From Anaeromyces robustus (lineage: Eukaryota; Neocallimastigomycota; Neocallimastigomycetes; Neocallimastigales; Neocallimastigaceae), in contig MCFG01000042.1 of NCBI GenBank assembly GCA_002104895.1, forward strand, positions 203,751 through 267,750: a stretch of 64,000 nt of DNA, given 5' to 3'. Below are positions 41,545-55,036 of this stretch, in pieces; within the stretch, counting starts at the first letter, position 1, and each line of letters opens with the position of its first letter. A model generated the notes under the pieces. It was not told the origin of the DNA. It saw only the letters and a list, made by a program, of their open reading frames with translations, and searched no databases. The position numbers and the translations under genes were made by a program.

Positions 41545-41660
41545 TCTTAACGGTGCTACTTATTCTTCAATATATTTATATTTATACATTTACGCATAGA
41601 TGAATAATAGAAAATTCTTCCTTTATATTAGATATTTTTATTAATTGAATTTTTATATAT
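41545..41660 (-). pseudogene. Remnant of a CotH-like 3' end
   Basis: On the minus strand this matches the last ~115 bp of the CotH genes. The IDKD-EYKG stretch, the SSMYKYIEE stretch and the region before the stop are recognisable but shifted and mutated. It lies about 950 bp downstream of copy 4's stop codon and has no core domain attached. Confidence 0.7.
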
Positions 41661-42071
41661 ATAAAATTTAAGATATACTTAATATATATGTTACTATAAT
41701 AAAAATTTGTTTTATATTTAAATATAATAGATACTTTTTACAATAAATTAATTTTAAATGTAATAACTCATTTTAAATTTTTTTTTAAAAAATATAGCTA
41801 TTTATATTTTATAAATAAATTAAAAAATATTTACAAAAACATAGTATTTAAATTAGAGTTAAAAAAAATTATAATTTTTATATATCCTTCCATTTATTTA
41901 TTTATTTTTTAATTTATTTATTTTTTTATTTATTTTTTAATTTGTTTATTTATTTATAGTTTTTTTGTGTTTTTATTGGTTTATTTATTTTTTGCTTATT
42001 TATTTATTTAATTTTTTGTTTGTTTATTTTTATTTTTATATAAATATTTATTTATTTTCTTTAGTTTATAT

Positions 42072-42310
42072 GTTTATTTATATATGTTTTCTGTTTATTT
42101 ATATATGTTTTCTGTTTGTTTATATATGTTTTCTGTTTGTTTATATATGTTTTCTGTTTGTTTATATATGTTTTCTGTTTGTTTATATATGTTTTCTGTT
42201 TGTTTATATGTTTAAATATTTATTTGTTTGTTTATTTATATATTTATTTGTTTGTTTATTTATATATTTATTTGTTTGTTTATTTATATATTTATTTGTT
42301 TGTTTGTTTA
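42072..42310. repeat. Two adjacent minisatellites, 21-bp and 24-bp periods
   Basis: A 21-bp unit (TATATATGTTTTCTGTTTGT and one more base) repeats about six times up to about 42205. It is followed by about four copies of a 24-bp unit of TTTATTTGTTTG type. The Cys/Phe/Leu-rich open frames here are produced by the repeat. Confidence 0.9.
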
Positions 42311-42413
42311 TATATATATTTATTTTTACTCTATTTTTTCTATAAATATATTTTTATTCTATTTTTTTGTATGTTTTTACTTCTTTTTTTTTTTTTTTCT
42401 TTTCTATCTTTAT

Positions 42414-42505
42414 TTTTTACTTATAAATTTTATTAATTTAAATGTATATATGTAATTATTTTTTACTTATAAATTTTATTAATTTAAATGTATATATGTA
42501 ATAAT
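42414..42505. repeat. 46-bp tandem duplication
   Basis: Two almost identical 46-bp units beginning TTTTTTACTTATAAATTT, at about 42415 and 42461, just downstream of CotH copy 4. Confidence 0.88.
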
Positions 42506-42521
42506 TATTTTTTTTTTAAAA

Positions 42522-42560
42522 TGCATATCTATAGATAGATGCAATCTATATGGATATGCA
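42522..42560. other. Hairpin 3' of CotH copy 4
   Basis: Left arm TGCATATCTATAGAT (42522-42536) pairs with right arm ATCTATATGGATATGCA (42544-42560), leaving a 2-nt bulge and a 7-nt loop. It lies about 50 bp past the stop codon and stands out by its G/C content. It could be a 3'-UTR structure or a small fold-back element. Confidence 0.65.
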
Positions 42561-42613
42561 CTTTTAAAGAAAAAATTAGAAAATAATATTATTAATCAGA
42601 TAAAAGATATTAT

Positions 42614-45600
42614 TTATTTTCTTCTTAATTGTTCTCCATATTCTTCAATATATTTATACATAGATGGATAATACTTAATTCTTCCTTTATATTCGACATC
42701 TTTATCAATTGAATATTCATAATTATTATCCATATAAATTGGATCACATTCCATTTTATAAGTTCTACATATATTTCTATATCTTATTAATATCCAATAT
42801 TTAAGTCCAAATGAATAAATATTATATGATTTTACTGTAGTAAATTCTGAATTAGCTTCCCATTCTTCTATAGTTGAAAAATCTTTTACATTTGTTTTAA
42901 ATCTTCCTGGATAATGTCCATTTTCATCATATGTTTTATCTTTTTCAATATATGGTTTTATTAATGCTTTTAATTCATCAATATGTGGGAAAAGAATAGC
43001 AGGATTAAACGCTTTATTAATAACATCTTGAAGAATTTTAATAAAACGTGTAGGATCTTGTAAAATTAAAATATTTATTAAATTATTATCTGGTAAAAAT
43101 TCTTCTATAGTATAAACTGGATGCATATCATTTCCACTAAGATCTAAATCAAAATCATATAATAAGTATAACCATTTTTCATTCTTTGGTTTAAATATAA
43201 AATAATTGTGACCATTTTGATAATGATCCCATCCTCCTATTAAAAATTCAATTGCCATTTCTGTTAAAAATTGATCAATATCAAATATATCTTCTATATC
43301 TGATGCTGAATTAGCATTATCTAAAGTATTAATAAATTCATCCCATTCTGTCGTATCTTCTTCCATATCATCATTTTCATTTTCACAGAATGGATAATCT
43401 CTTGTTAATTGAGACATATCACATTTATATAATGAAGTAGTATCCTTTTCACCATATTCAAATTCAACCCATGATAATTTAAATGAATCTGTTAACACAT
43501 ATAATCCCATATATTCATCATTAATATATAATGTTATATAATTAGCAGATAATGAAGGAACTCCTAAACGATTATGAATATCAGAAACAAGTTTAGTTCT
43601 TAATAAAGTAGGATCTACAGTATCAGGACGTAATTTTAATTGAGTACGACCATATAAATTTTTCTTTCCACGAATCTTTACTTTAAATTGTGGTTTTGAT
43701 AATGTTTTACTAAGATTTCCACTTAATGAAAAAGTAATTTTATCAAAACTACTTTCTTTTCTAATATTTTGATTTTTTTTAGTTATTTAGTTGTTATTGT
43801 TATTATTGTTGTTTTTGTTTTGGTTTAATTAAAAATATAAAAAAAAGTATTATATAAAATAATTTTTTTTTATTTTTTTTAATTATTAAAAATATTATAT
43901 ATTAGTTTATTTATTTAAATATAATTATTTATATTGATTTTATAATATAAAAGAAATTGTTATCAGAAATAATTTATTATATTATAATATAAATAAATAA
44001 TAATAATAATTAATAAAAACTCACCCATTAATATTAACTGTCATTTTAGCATTTTTCGTTTTAAAATCATTGTTCATATCATTTTTAATTTTATATACTC
44101 CTGAATTAATTTTGAAATACTTTTTCATAAAATTATTCAAACCATATTCAAAAATGGATAATTTTTCATCAATTGAACGTTCAATAAATTGATATTTTAC
44201 AATAGATTTTGTAAATTCATTATGAGTATTAAAATCACTGTAATTAATATTTTTTGAAATTATCATTAAAATTTTTAATAAATTGAATTTTTTATTACTT
44301 TGATAAACATATAAATATAAATATTCATTTTCAATATCAAAATCTAAATATGAATAATCTTCTTCTTTAAATTTAAATCCTTTAATGATTTCATCAATAT
44401 TAATTTTAGAGTAACCATCATTAGAAACCTTTAATTCTGGTAATTTTTCTTCAAAATCAAGAGTAGGACATAATTCTTTAAGATTATATTTTTTTAAATT
44501 ATTAAGAACTTCGATGATTTCATGATAAATATTATTAAATTGACTTGGCTTTATTAAAGTTTCATATTTAAATTGATTATATTCATAAATATCTATATAA
44601 TAATTATTCATATTATCTAAATAAATAAATTTAAATGGACATAAAATTTGTTGAATTGGTACAAGCTCTTCTTTATATTCAAATGTAGTAATATTAGTAA
44701 GAGTTTGATAAATATTTAATAAATTAAAATCTTTATTATTTTGATATACATATAATTCAAAATCTTTATTTTTATAATTAAAATATTTATTTTCATATTC
44801 TTTTCCATCAAATTTGAAACTTTGCATTATTTCTTCTATATTGATTTTTGAAATACCATTATCAGATACTTTTAATTCTGGTAATTCTTCTTTAAAATTA
44901 AATGATGGATATAATTCTGTAAAATTATAAGACTTTAAAGTTTCAAGATTTGAATTAATTTCTTTTAATAAAAGTTCAAACTCTTTATGTTTATCTTCAA
45001 TTGAATCATAATATAATTCGATAAAATATTTTTTTTCATATTTATTATATGATTCATTATCAAAGTAGTATTTTCCATCTTCTTTTAAAATAATGAATTT
45101 AAATTTATATAAAAAGTTTTTAAAATTATTATCATATATTCCATTTGTAAAAGTAGTTAAATCAGCCATAGTTTTAAAAATTTTTAAAATATTAAATTTT
45201 GGATTACTTTTATAAAGTTCTATAAGAACATCATTTTCTGAACATAATTTTTCAATACAATAATTACAATTATTTGGATCAAATTTAAATCCTTTAATTA
45301 CTTTTTTTAAATCAAATTTTGGAATTCCTTCTTTATTAATCTTTAATTCTGGAAATTCTTTTTTAAAATTATAATTTGGATACATTTCATTAAAATTAAT
45401 ATTTTGAATAATATATAACATTTTTCTTAAATCTATACCTATATTATCTTTATTGGTATTTATAGCCTCTATTTTTTTTTCATATAATTCATCATTATTA
45501 TCTTCAACTACATTTCTGTTATTCATTTCATTAAATATTTTATCTGCCTCTAGATAATCTATTAATTCATTTGAATTATCAGCATTTAATTGAATATTAT

Positions 45601-46850
45601 AAATATTTTTAAATGATTGATATGAATTTGTATCAAATATATAAGTATTATTTTCATTTTTTGAAATAAATTTAAAATAAACTAATCTTCGAGTGAGTTC
45701 ATCATCCATTTTTGAATTATTAAATGTAGTAATATTAGAAAGTGTAGTTAAAATATTTAATAAATCAAATTTAGGATTACTTTGATGAACCATAATATTA
45801 AGATCATTATAATCATAACCTAGTTCAAGAGAAGTATAATCTTCTAAATTAAATTTAAATCCTTTCATTATATTATCAATATTTATATTAGAAATACCTT
45901 TTTTATTAACTTTTAAATTTGGTAATTTTTTAGAAAAATCGAAATTTGGATATTCTTTTTTAAAATTAATTTTTTTCAATAATTCTAATTTTCTTTTCAT
46001 ATTTTTTTTAATTTCTTTTAAATGAAAATATATTCTTTCAAAATGTTTTTCTTCAAGATTATAAGGAGTAATATTATTGATTGAATTATTTTCATTAAAT
46101 TGAAATTTACCATCTTTATTTTTAATGATAAATTTAAAGAAAACTAATTCTTTCTTTAAAGCATTATCCATTTCAATATTAGTGAAAGTAGTCATTTCAG
46201 ATAACTTCATTAAAAAGTTTAAAATATTATATTTACGATTTCTTTGTAATACAAAAAGCATATAATCATTTTTATCATATTTAGATTTAATATTTGAAAA
46301 ATAATCCAATGGTTCAAAATTAAATTCTTTTAATATTTCATCTTCATAAAAATTTAAATAAACTTTATTACTAATTTTTAAAAATGAAAATTTCTTAAAA
46401 TTAAAATTTGGATATTCTTTTTTAAAATTATATAATTTTAAAAGGATTAATAAATATTCAATTTCATCTATTGTTTTATATGTATTCTCTAAGTATTCAT
46501 AGAAAGTATTATTTATAATATTAAAAGGATCATTCTGATCATTAAATGGTGATAATAATTGTTTACTACTACTACTTGATGAAGTATAATACTTTAATAA
46601 ATCGAATTCAACGTCATGTAATGTAATATTAAAAGTAGAAATTTCATTATCCATTTTTTCAAAAAGTTCAGCTCTTTGTCCTTTATTAATAAAGGATGTT
46701 TCACCTAAGACAAAACATACTAATAAAAATGAAAAGATAAAAAGTTTTATTTCAATAAAAATTCATATTTAATAATTTTTTTATATTATTACTTATATAA
46801 ATGTATATTATACCTTTAAGGAATACAATGATAAATAAAATAAATATCAT
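42614..46850 (-). CDS. CotH-kinase-like secreted protein, array copy 4 (intact)
   Basis: Exons 46850-46814, 46719-44025 and 43760-42614 total 3879 nt and read cleanly to 1292 residues. The leader MIFILFIIVFLK/VCFVLGETS defines a second leader type shared with copies 5 and 6, against VLCESS in copies 1-3. Intron 2 uses a GTGAGT donor. All five repeats are present. Repeat 1 has lost about a dozen residues near its DYNEF segment, which explains the shorter length. The CotH core holds GGWDHYQNGHN; the metal-site motif reads LYDFDLD instead of SHDFDLD, keeping both Asp. It ends YGEQLRRK. It is the only intact member of the 4-6 subgroup, with repeat order and core matching copy 2. Confidence 0.9.
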
Positions 46851-48532
46851 CTTTAATTTTCAAATTCATATATTATGTATTATTTTTTTATGATTTACAA
46901 TTTTTTTTATATTTTTTATTTTTTTTATAATTATTTTTTTAATAATATTTTGATATAGTAAATAGTTTTATTTTTATTTTTATTTTTTTTTAAAAAGAAT
47001 TTTTATTTTCGATTCTTTAATTATAGAAAAAAAATGTTTAATTTATATATATATTTTTTTTGTTATTTTTGAACATAATAACTAGATTTAATTAAATGTT
47101 TAGCAATACATTACACAAAATATTTCACAAATATTTATTTATAATTAAAAAAAATATAAAAAATAGAAGAAAATGTTTTAATTTATAATTGATTTACATT
47201 TATATATATTATATATATTATATATATATATTACTTTTTAAAATAAATAATTTATAAAAATTATATATATAATAATTAAAATCCTATTTTTATATGTATA
47301 TACAAATAAAGTGATAATACATATTTTAGAATATTCTATTATTATATATATAATAAGTATAAATCATATAAATATGTTTTAAAAGTTTTAAATGTTTTTC
47401 GATTAAGTGTTGTATTACATACTGTTTTATATAATATTTATGATTATCATTTTAATGTTCATTTCAAGTAATGCTCAAATAGCTTTATTATTACTTTATT
47501 CCGTTACGTAAAATAAACGAACTCACAAAATTCTTTAAATTCACTTATAATATCAACACATTGTATTTATTAATTGATTTATATATATATATATATATTA
47601 TTTTTTAAAATAAAAAATATATAAATAATAATAAAAATATAAGTAATTTATTTTACAATTAATTAAAAGTAATTCTTTCTCAAAATTAGTCGTTGATATT
47701 ATATCTTAATAATTAATATTAATTTTTAGAAAATAATATTAAATAAATTATATCTTACTAAATTTAATATTATAGATAAAAGTTGAAAATTTGTATGATT
47801 CTTACGGATAATGAATAATTAACATTCTTGGATTATTCTTTATTACCTTTTTTCTTATAATAACAAAAATAAAATAGTTTTTTTCATTTTTTTTATTAAA
47901 ATTTATTTATTAATTTATTTATTAATTTATTTATTAATTTATTTATTAATTTATTTATTAATTTATTTATTAATTTATTTATTAATTTATTTATTTATCA
48001 AATTATTTATCTATTTATTTATTTATTTATTTATTAATAAGTAACAAAATTAAAATAGCGAAAAAAAAAAAAAAAAAAAACGTTTTAATTTATAATTAAA
48101 AGAAAAAATTTTTTCTTTTTAATTATAAATTAAGTTTTATTAAATAATAATAAAAATAAATTATGTTTCATTATTATATTAAATTTTAAAATATATAAAA
48201 TTATCAAATTAATAATAAAATAATAATATATATAATATTATTTTATTTGACAATTTCATAGAGATTTTGTTATAAATTTTGGTGAATAGAATTTTCTATT
48301 TAATTTTAATTTTTAATTATAACTATCAGAATTAATAAATGTATTAAAAATTAAATGTTATTTATTAAAAAAAAATATATATATATATATATAAATATAT
48401 ATATAATTTATGATGATCACATTATTAATAAAACAATTGTATAAAATCTAATTTGATTCTTATATAAAAGTATTTAATAAAACTATTATATTTTAATATA
48501 TTTTAAAATATTAATTATTTATATTTTTTTTT
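46851..48532. other. Upstream region of copy 4, duplicated upstream of copy 5
   Basis: It shares several blocks with 54109-56294, for example the TTAGCAATACATTAC landmark at about 47101 and 54369, AAAATTAGTCGTTG at about 47682 and 54743, and TTTTGGTGAATAGAATTTTC at about 48277 and 55280. A 12-bp TTTATTTATTAA repeat covers about 47900-48000. No gene. Confidence 0.7.
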
Positions 48533-49110
48533 TTAAATGATTATATGTTCTTTCAAGATATTTTTCTTCAAGATTATAATGTATAACATCATCATTGATT
48601 GAATTATTATTTTCATATATTTCGCTAAATTCACTATAATTATTTTCATTAAATTGAAATTTTCTGTACTAAGTTTTCTTTAAATTTATCATTAAAAATA
48701 AGAAAGCTAATTTTCTTTTTAAATCATTAGCTATTTCACTATTAGTGAAAGTAGTCATTACGGATAACATCATTAAAAGGTTTAAAATATTATATTTACG
48801 ATTATATTGTTATATAAAAATCTTTAAATCATGATTATTATATCCAGATTCATTATTTGAAATATAATCCATTTTTTTATATTTATTCTTCATTTAAATT
48901 TAAGCAAATTTTATTTTTAATTATTAAAAATTAAAATTTCTTAAAATAAAATTAACATTTGGATAGTAAAGTTTTAATATATATTCAATTACTTCTTTAA
49001 AAAGAATTAAATTAAAATTAATTTCATATGAGTGTTTACATTAATTATCATTTTTGTAATGTTCTTTTATATAATTAAAAGACTCATATCAATTAATAGT
49101 CAATTCGGTC
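48533..49110 (-). pseudogene. Remnant of CotH exon 2, repeat 1 region
   Basis: Minus-strand match to the repeat-1 part of exon 2 (compare 53215-53800 in copy 5): the EEKxxER, DDV/I and TTF-containing stretches are recognisable. Many stops and indels are present, and there is no leader exon, later repeats or core. The fragment lies about 700 bp 3' of copy 5. Confidence 0.8.
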
Positions 49111-49810
49111 TTTATATAACTTTAAGTTTTATAATTTATTTTTATTTAATAAATTTTATAATTATTTTATTTAATTATTTCTATAATTTATTTTTACTTC
49201 TTTTCTATTTATTTATTTATTTATTTATTTAATTATTTCTATAATTTATTTTTACTTCTTTTCTATTTATTTATTTATTTATTTATTTATTTATTTTATA
49301 ATTTATTTATTTATTTTTTTATATTTATTTATTTATTTTATAATTTATTTATTTATTTTTTATATTTATTTATTTATTTTATAATTTATTTATTTATTTT
49401 TTTTATATTTCAATTTGTTAATTTTTTTTGTAATTTATTTTTATATTATTTTTATATTATTTTTTTTATTCTAATTTATTTTTATTTAATTTTATAATTA
49501 TTTTATTTAATTATTTCTATAATTTATTTTTATTTCATTTCTATTTATTTATTTATTTTATAATTTATTTTGATTTTATTTTTATTTATTCTATTATTTA
49601 TGTTTATTTTTTATTTATTTGTTTTTATTTATTTTTATTCTATTTTTTCTATACTTTTTTATATTTATTTATTTTATTTTATTTATTTTATTTATATTTA
49701 ATTTTTTTATTTACTTATAATATATTTATTATTATTTCTATTAATATCTATAATAATACTTTTTATTATTTTATAAATAATATACTATATTTTTAATTAA
49801 ATAAAATATA
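49111..49810. other. T-rich TTTA repeat spacer
   Basis: Blocks of TTTA and TTTATAATTTATTTA repeat up to the stop codon of copy 5. No gene seen. Confidence 0.7.
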
Positions 49811-52800
49811 TTATTTTCTTCTTAATTGTTCTCCATATTCTTCAATATATTTATACATAGATGGATAATAGTAAATTCTTCCTTTATATTCGACATCTTT
49901 ATCAATTGAATATTCATAATTATTATCCATATAAATTGGATCACATTCCATTTTATAAGTTCTACATATATATCTATATCTTATTAATATCCAATATTTA
50001 AGTCCAAATGAATAAATATTAAATGATTTTACTGTAGTAAATTCTGAATTAGCTTCCCATTCTTCTAAAGAAGAAAAATCGTCTACATTTGGATTAAGTC
50101 TTCCTGGATAATGTCCATTTTCATCATAAGTTTTATCTTTTTCAATATATGGTTTAATTAATGTTTTTAATTCATCAATATGTGGGAAAAGAATAGCAGG
50201 ATTAAACGCTTTACTAATTACATCTTGAAGAATTTTATTAAAACGTGTAGGATCTTGTAAAATTAAAATATTTATTAAATTATTATCTGGTAAAAATTCT
50301 TCCATAGTATAAACTGGATGCGAACATTTTCCACTAAGGTCTAAATCGAAATCATGTGATAAATATAACCATTTACCATTCTTTGGTTTAAATATGAAAT
50401 AATTATGGCCCTCTTGATAATGATCACATCCTCCTATTAAAAATTCAATTACCATTTCTGTTAAAAATTGATCAATATCAAATATATCTTCTATATCTGA
50501 TGCTGAATTGGCATTATCTAAAGTATTAATAAATTCATCCCATTCTGTCGTATCTTCTTCCATTTCATCATTTTCATTTATACAGTAACAATCATTTTTT
50601 GTTAAATGAGAAGAATCACATTTATATAATGAAGTAGTATCCTTTTCACCATATTCAAATTCAACCCATGATAATTTAAATGAATCTGTTAACACATATA
50701 ATCCCATATATTCATCATTAATATATAATGTTATATAATTAGCAGATAATGAAGGAATTCCTAAACGATTATGAATATCAGAAACAAGTTTAGTTCTTAA
50801 TAAAGTAGGATCAACAGTATCAGGACGTAATTTTAATTGAGTACGACCATATAAGTTTTTCTTTCCACGAATCTTTACTTTAAACTGAGGTTTTGATAAA
50901 TCTCTACAAAGTTTTCCACTTAATGAAAAAGTTACTTTATCAAAACTATTTTCTTTTCTAATATTTTGATTTTTTTTTAGTTATTTATTAGTTATTTTTA
51001 TTGTTATTGTTGTTGTTGTTTTGGTTTAAATAGTAAAAATAATATTATAAAAAAAAAGTTTTTTTTTATTTTTATTTATTATTTAGAATATTATTTATTA
51101 GTTTATTTATTTAAATATAATTTTTTATATTTATTTTATGATATAAAAGAAATTATTGTCAGTAATAATTTATTATATTATAATATAAATAAATAATAAT
51201 AATAAGTAATAAAAACTTACCCATTAATATTAACTGTCATTTTAGCATTTTTCGTTTTAAAATCATTTCCCATATCATTTTTAATTTCATTTACTCCTGA
51301 ATTAATTTTGAAATAATCTTTCATAAAATTATTCAAAGTATATTCATTAACGGATAATTCTTCATCATTTGAACGTTCAATAAATTTATATTTTACAATA
51401 GATTTTGTAAATTCATTATGAGTATTAAAATCACTGTAATTAATATTTTTTGAAATTATCATTAAAATTTTTAGTAAATTGAATTTTTTATTACTTTGAT
51501 AAACATATAAATATAAATTATCATTTTCAATATCAAAATCTAAATATGGATAATCTTCTTCTTTAAATTTAAATCCTTTAATGATTTCATCAACATTAAT
51601 TTTAGAGTAACCATCATTGGAAACATTTAATTCTGGTAATATTTCTTCAAAATCAAGAGTAGGACATAATTCTTTAAGATTATATTTTTTTAAATTATTA
51701 AGAGTTTCGATAATTTCATGAGAAATATTATTAAATTGACTTGGCTTTATAAAAGTATCATATTTAAATTGATTATATTCATAAATATCAATATAATAAT
51801 TATTCATATTATCTAAATAAATAAATTTAAATGGACATAAAATTTGTTGAATTGGTACAAGCTCTTCTTTATATTCAAATGTAGTAATATTAGTAAGAGT
51901 TTGATAAATATTTAATAAATTAAAATCTTTATTATTTTGATATACATATAATTCAAAATCTTTATTTTTATAATTAAAATATTTATTTTCATATTCTTTT
52001 CCATCAAATTTGAAACTTTGCATTATTTCTTCTATATTGATTTTTGAAATACCATTATCAGATACTTTTAATTCTGGTAATTCTTCTTTAAAATTAAATG
52101 ATGGATATAATTCTGTAAAATTATAAGACTTTAAAGTTTCAAGATTTGAATTAATTTCTTTTAATAAAAGTTCAAACTCTTTATGTTTATCTTCAATTGA
52201 ATCAGTATGAAATTCGGTAGAATATATTTTTTCATATTTATTATATGATACATTATCAAAATAATATTTTCCATCTTCTTTTAAAATAATAAATTTAAAT
52301 TTATATAAAAATTCTTTAAATTCATTATCAAAAAATCTATTTTTAAAAGTAGTTAAATCTGCCATAGTTTTAAGAATTTTTAAAATATTAAATTTTGGAT
52401 TACTTTTATAAATTTCTACAAGTACATCATTTTCTGAACATAAATTTTCAATACAATAATTACAATTATTTGGATCAAATTTAAATCCTTTAATTACTTT
52501 TTTTAAATCAAATTTTGGAATTCCTTCTTTATTAATCTTTAATTCTGGAAATTCTTTTTTAAAATTATAATTTGGATACATTTCATTAAAATTAATATTT
52601 TGAATAATATATAATATTGTTCTTAAATCTATACCTATATTATCTTTATAGATATTTATAGCCTCTATTTTATTTTTATATAATTCATCATCGTTATCTT
52701 CAATTACATTTCTGTTACTCATATCATTATTAAAATCATTAAACATTGCATCTGAATAGAGATAATCTATTAATTCATTTGAGTCATCAGCAGTTAATTT

Positions 52801-54108
52801 ATTATCATAAATATTTTTAAATGATATGAATTTGTATCAAATATATAAGTATTATTTTCATTTTTTGAAATAAATTTAAAATAGACTAATCTTCGAGTGA
52901 ATTCATCATCTTTTTTTGAATTATTAAAAGTAGTAATATTAGAAAGTGTAGTTAAAATATTTAATAAATCAAATTTAGGATTACTTTGATGAACCATAAT
53001 ATTAAGATCATTATAATCATAACCTAGTTCAAGAGAAGTATAATCTTCTAAATTAAATTTAAATCCTTTCATTATATTATCAATATTTATATTAGAAATA
53101 CCTTTTTTATTAACTTTTAAATTTGGTAATTTTTTAGAAAAATCGAAATTTGGATATTCTTTTTTAAAATTAATTTTTTTCAATAATTCTAATTTTCTTT
53201 TCATATTTTTTTTAATTTCTTCTAAATGATTATATATTCTTTCAAAATGTTTTTCTTCAAGATTATAAGGAGTAACATCATCATTGATTGAATTATTATT
53301 TTCATATGTTTCAATAAATTCATTATAATCACTTTCATTAAATTGAAATTTTCCATCCTTATTCTTAATGATAAATTTAAAGAAAACTAATTCTTTGTTT
53401 AAATCATTATCCATTTCACTATTAGTGAAAGTTGTCATTTCGGATAACTTCATTAAAAGGTTTAAGATATTATATTTACGATTACTTTGTAATATAAGAA
53501 TCTTTAAATTATCATTTTCGTAATAACGTTCGAGATCTGAGTAATAATTCAATGGTTCAAAATTAAATTCTTTTAATATTTCATTTTCATTAAAATTTAA
53601 ATAACCTTTATTACTAATTTTTAAAAATGAAAACTTCTTAAAATTAAAATTTGGATATTCTTTTTTAAAATTATGTAATTTTAAAAGTTTTAATAAATAT
53701 TCAATTTTAGCTTTATAACTTCTTAAATCATAAGAAATATCGCCTAAAAAGTCATAAAAATTTTTTATATTATTATTAAAAGAATCATTCCGATCATCAA
53801 ATGATTGTATGTAACCATTACTTTTACTACTAAATGAAGTATAAAACTTTAATAAATCAAATTCAATATCAGGTAATGTAATATTAAAAGTAGAAATTTC
53901 ATTATCCATTTTTTCAAAAAGCTCAGCTCTTTGTCCATTATTAATAAAGGATGTTTCACCTAAGACAAAGCATACTAATAAAAATGAAAAAATAAAAAGT
54001 TTTATTTCAATAAAAATTCATATTTAATAATTTTTTTTATATTATTACTTATATAAATGTATATATTATACCTTTAAGGAATAATGTAATAAATAATATA
54101 AATATCAT
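49811..54108 (-). pseudogene. CotH-kinase-like protein, array copy 5 (4-bp deletion, altered core)
   Basis: Exons 54108-54072, 53974-51221 and 50957-49811 retain all splice signals. The leader is MIFILFITLFLK-like and continues VCFVLGETS. In repeat 2, near 52826, four bases are missing where copies 4 and 6 read ATGATTGATATG (here ATGATATG), so the frame ends at once. Restoring the register would imply about 1313 residues. The CotH core is also changed: the presumed catalytic loop is GGCDHYQEGHN, with Trp to Cys and Asn to Glu, while SHDFDLD is kept. The break and the substitutions together favour a pseudogene, although translation from an internal Met cannot be excluded. Flanking DNA duplicates that of copy 4. 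Confidence 0.75.
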
Positions 54109-54639
54109 CTTTTATATTTAAAATTTATATATTTTGTATTTTTTTTTATAATTTTCAATGTTTTTATTTATATATTTATTTTATAATTATCTTTTTAATA
54201 ATATTTTTATGTAGTAAATTGGTTTTAATTTTAATTTTATTTTTTTTTATTTAAAAAAATTTTTTTTTTTTTTCAATTTTTTAATTATAGAAAAAAAAAG
54301 GTTATTTTATATATATATATTTTTTTTTTGTTATTTTTAATCATAATAACTAGATATAATTAAATGTTTAGCAATACATTACGCAAAATATTAATTTTTT
54401 ATATTAAATTACACAAATATTTATTTATAATTAAAAAAAATTTAAAAAATAAAAGAAAATGTTTTAATTTATAAACTATTACAAAAAATAAAAATATAGA
54501 ATAAAAAATATAAATCTCAAAAAAAATATAAAATAAAAAATATATATAATTAACAATAATAACAAATTATATTTCATTAATTGTATATATAAAAATTATA
54601 ATATTTAATAATATTATTTTTATATTAATTAAAATTTAA

Positions 54640-54670
<31 letters not shown>

Positions 54671-54977
54671 AATATTACTTTTAAAAATAAAAATAAAAAT
54701 TAAAGTAATTTATTTTACAATTCATTAAAGTAATTCTTTTTCAAAATTAGTCGTTGGATATTATATCTTAATAATTAATATTAATTTTTAGAAAATAATA
54801 TTAAATTAATTATGTCTTAATTTAATATTATAGATAAAAGTTAAAATTTTCTATAGCTCTATAAGGATAATGAATAATCAACATTCTTGTAGTATTCTTT
54901 TTTACTTTTTTTTTATAATAATATTGTAATAACAAAAATAAAATGGTTTATTCTTTTTTTCTATTTATTATAATAAT

Positions 54978-55036
<59 letters not shown>

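Noticed and set aside
41965-42345. 126-codon open frame with CFLFVYI repeats
   Set aside because: Produced by the 21-bp and 24-bp minisatellites; adjacent frames are also open.
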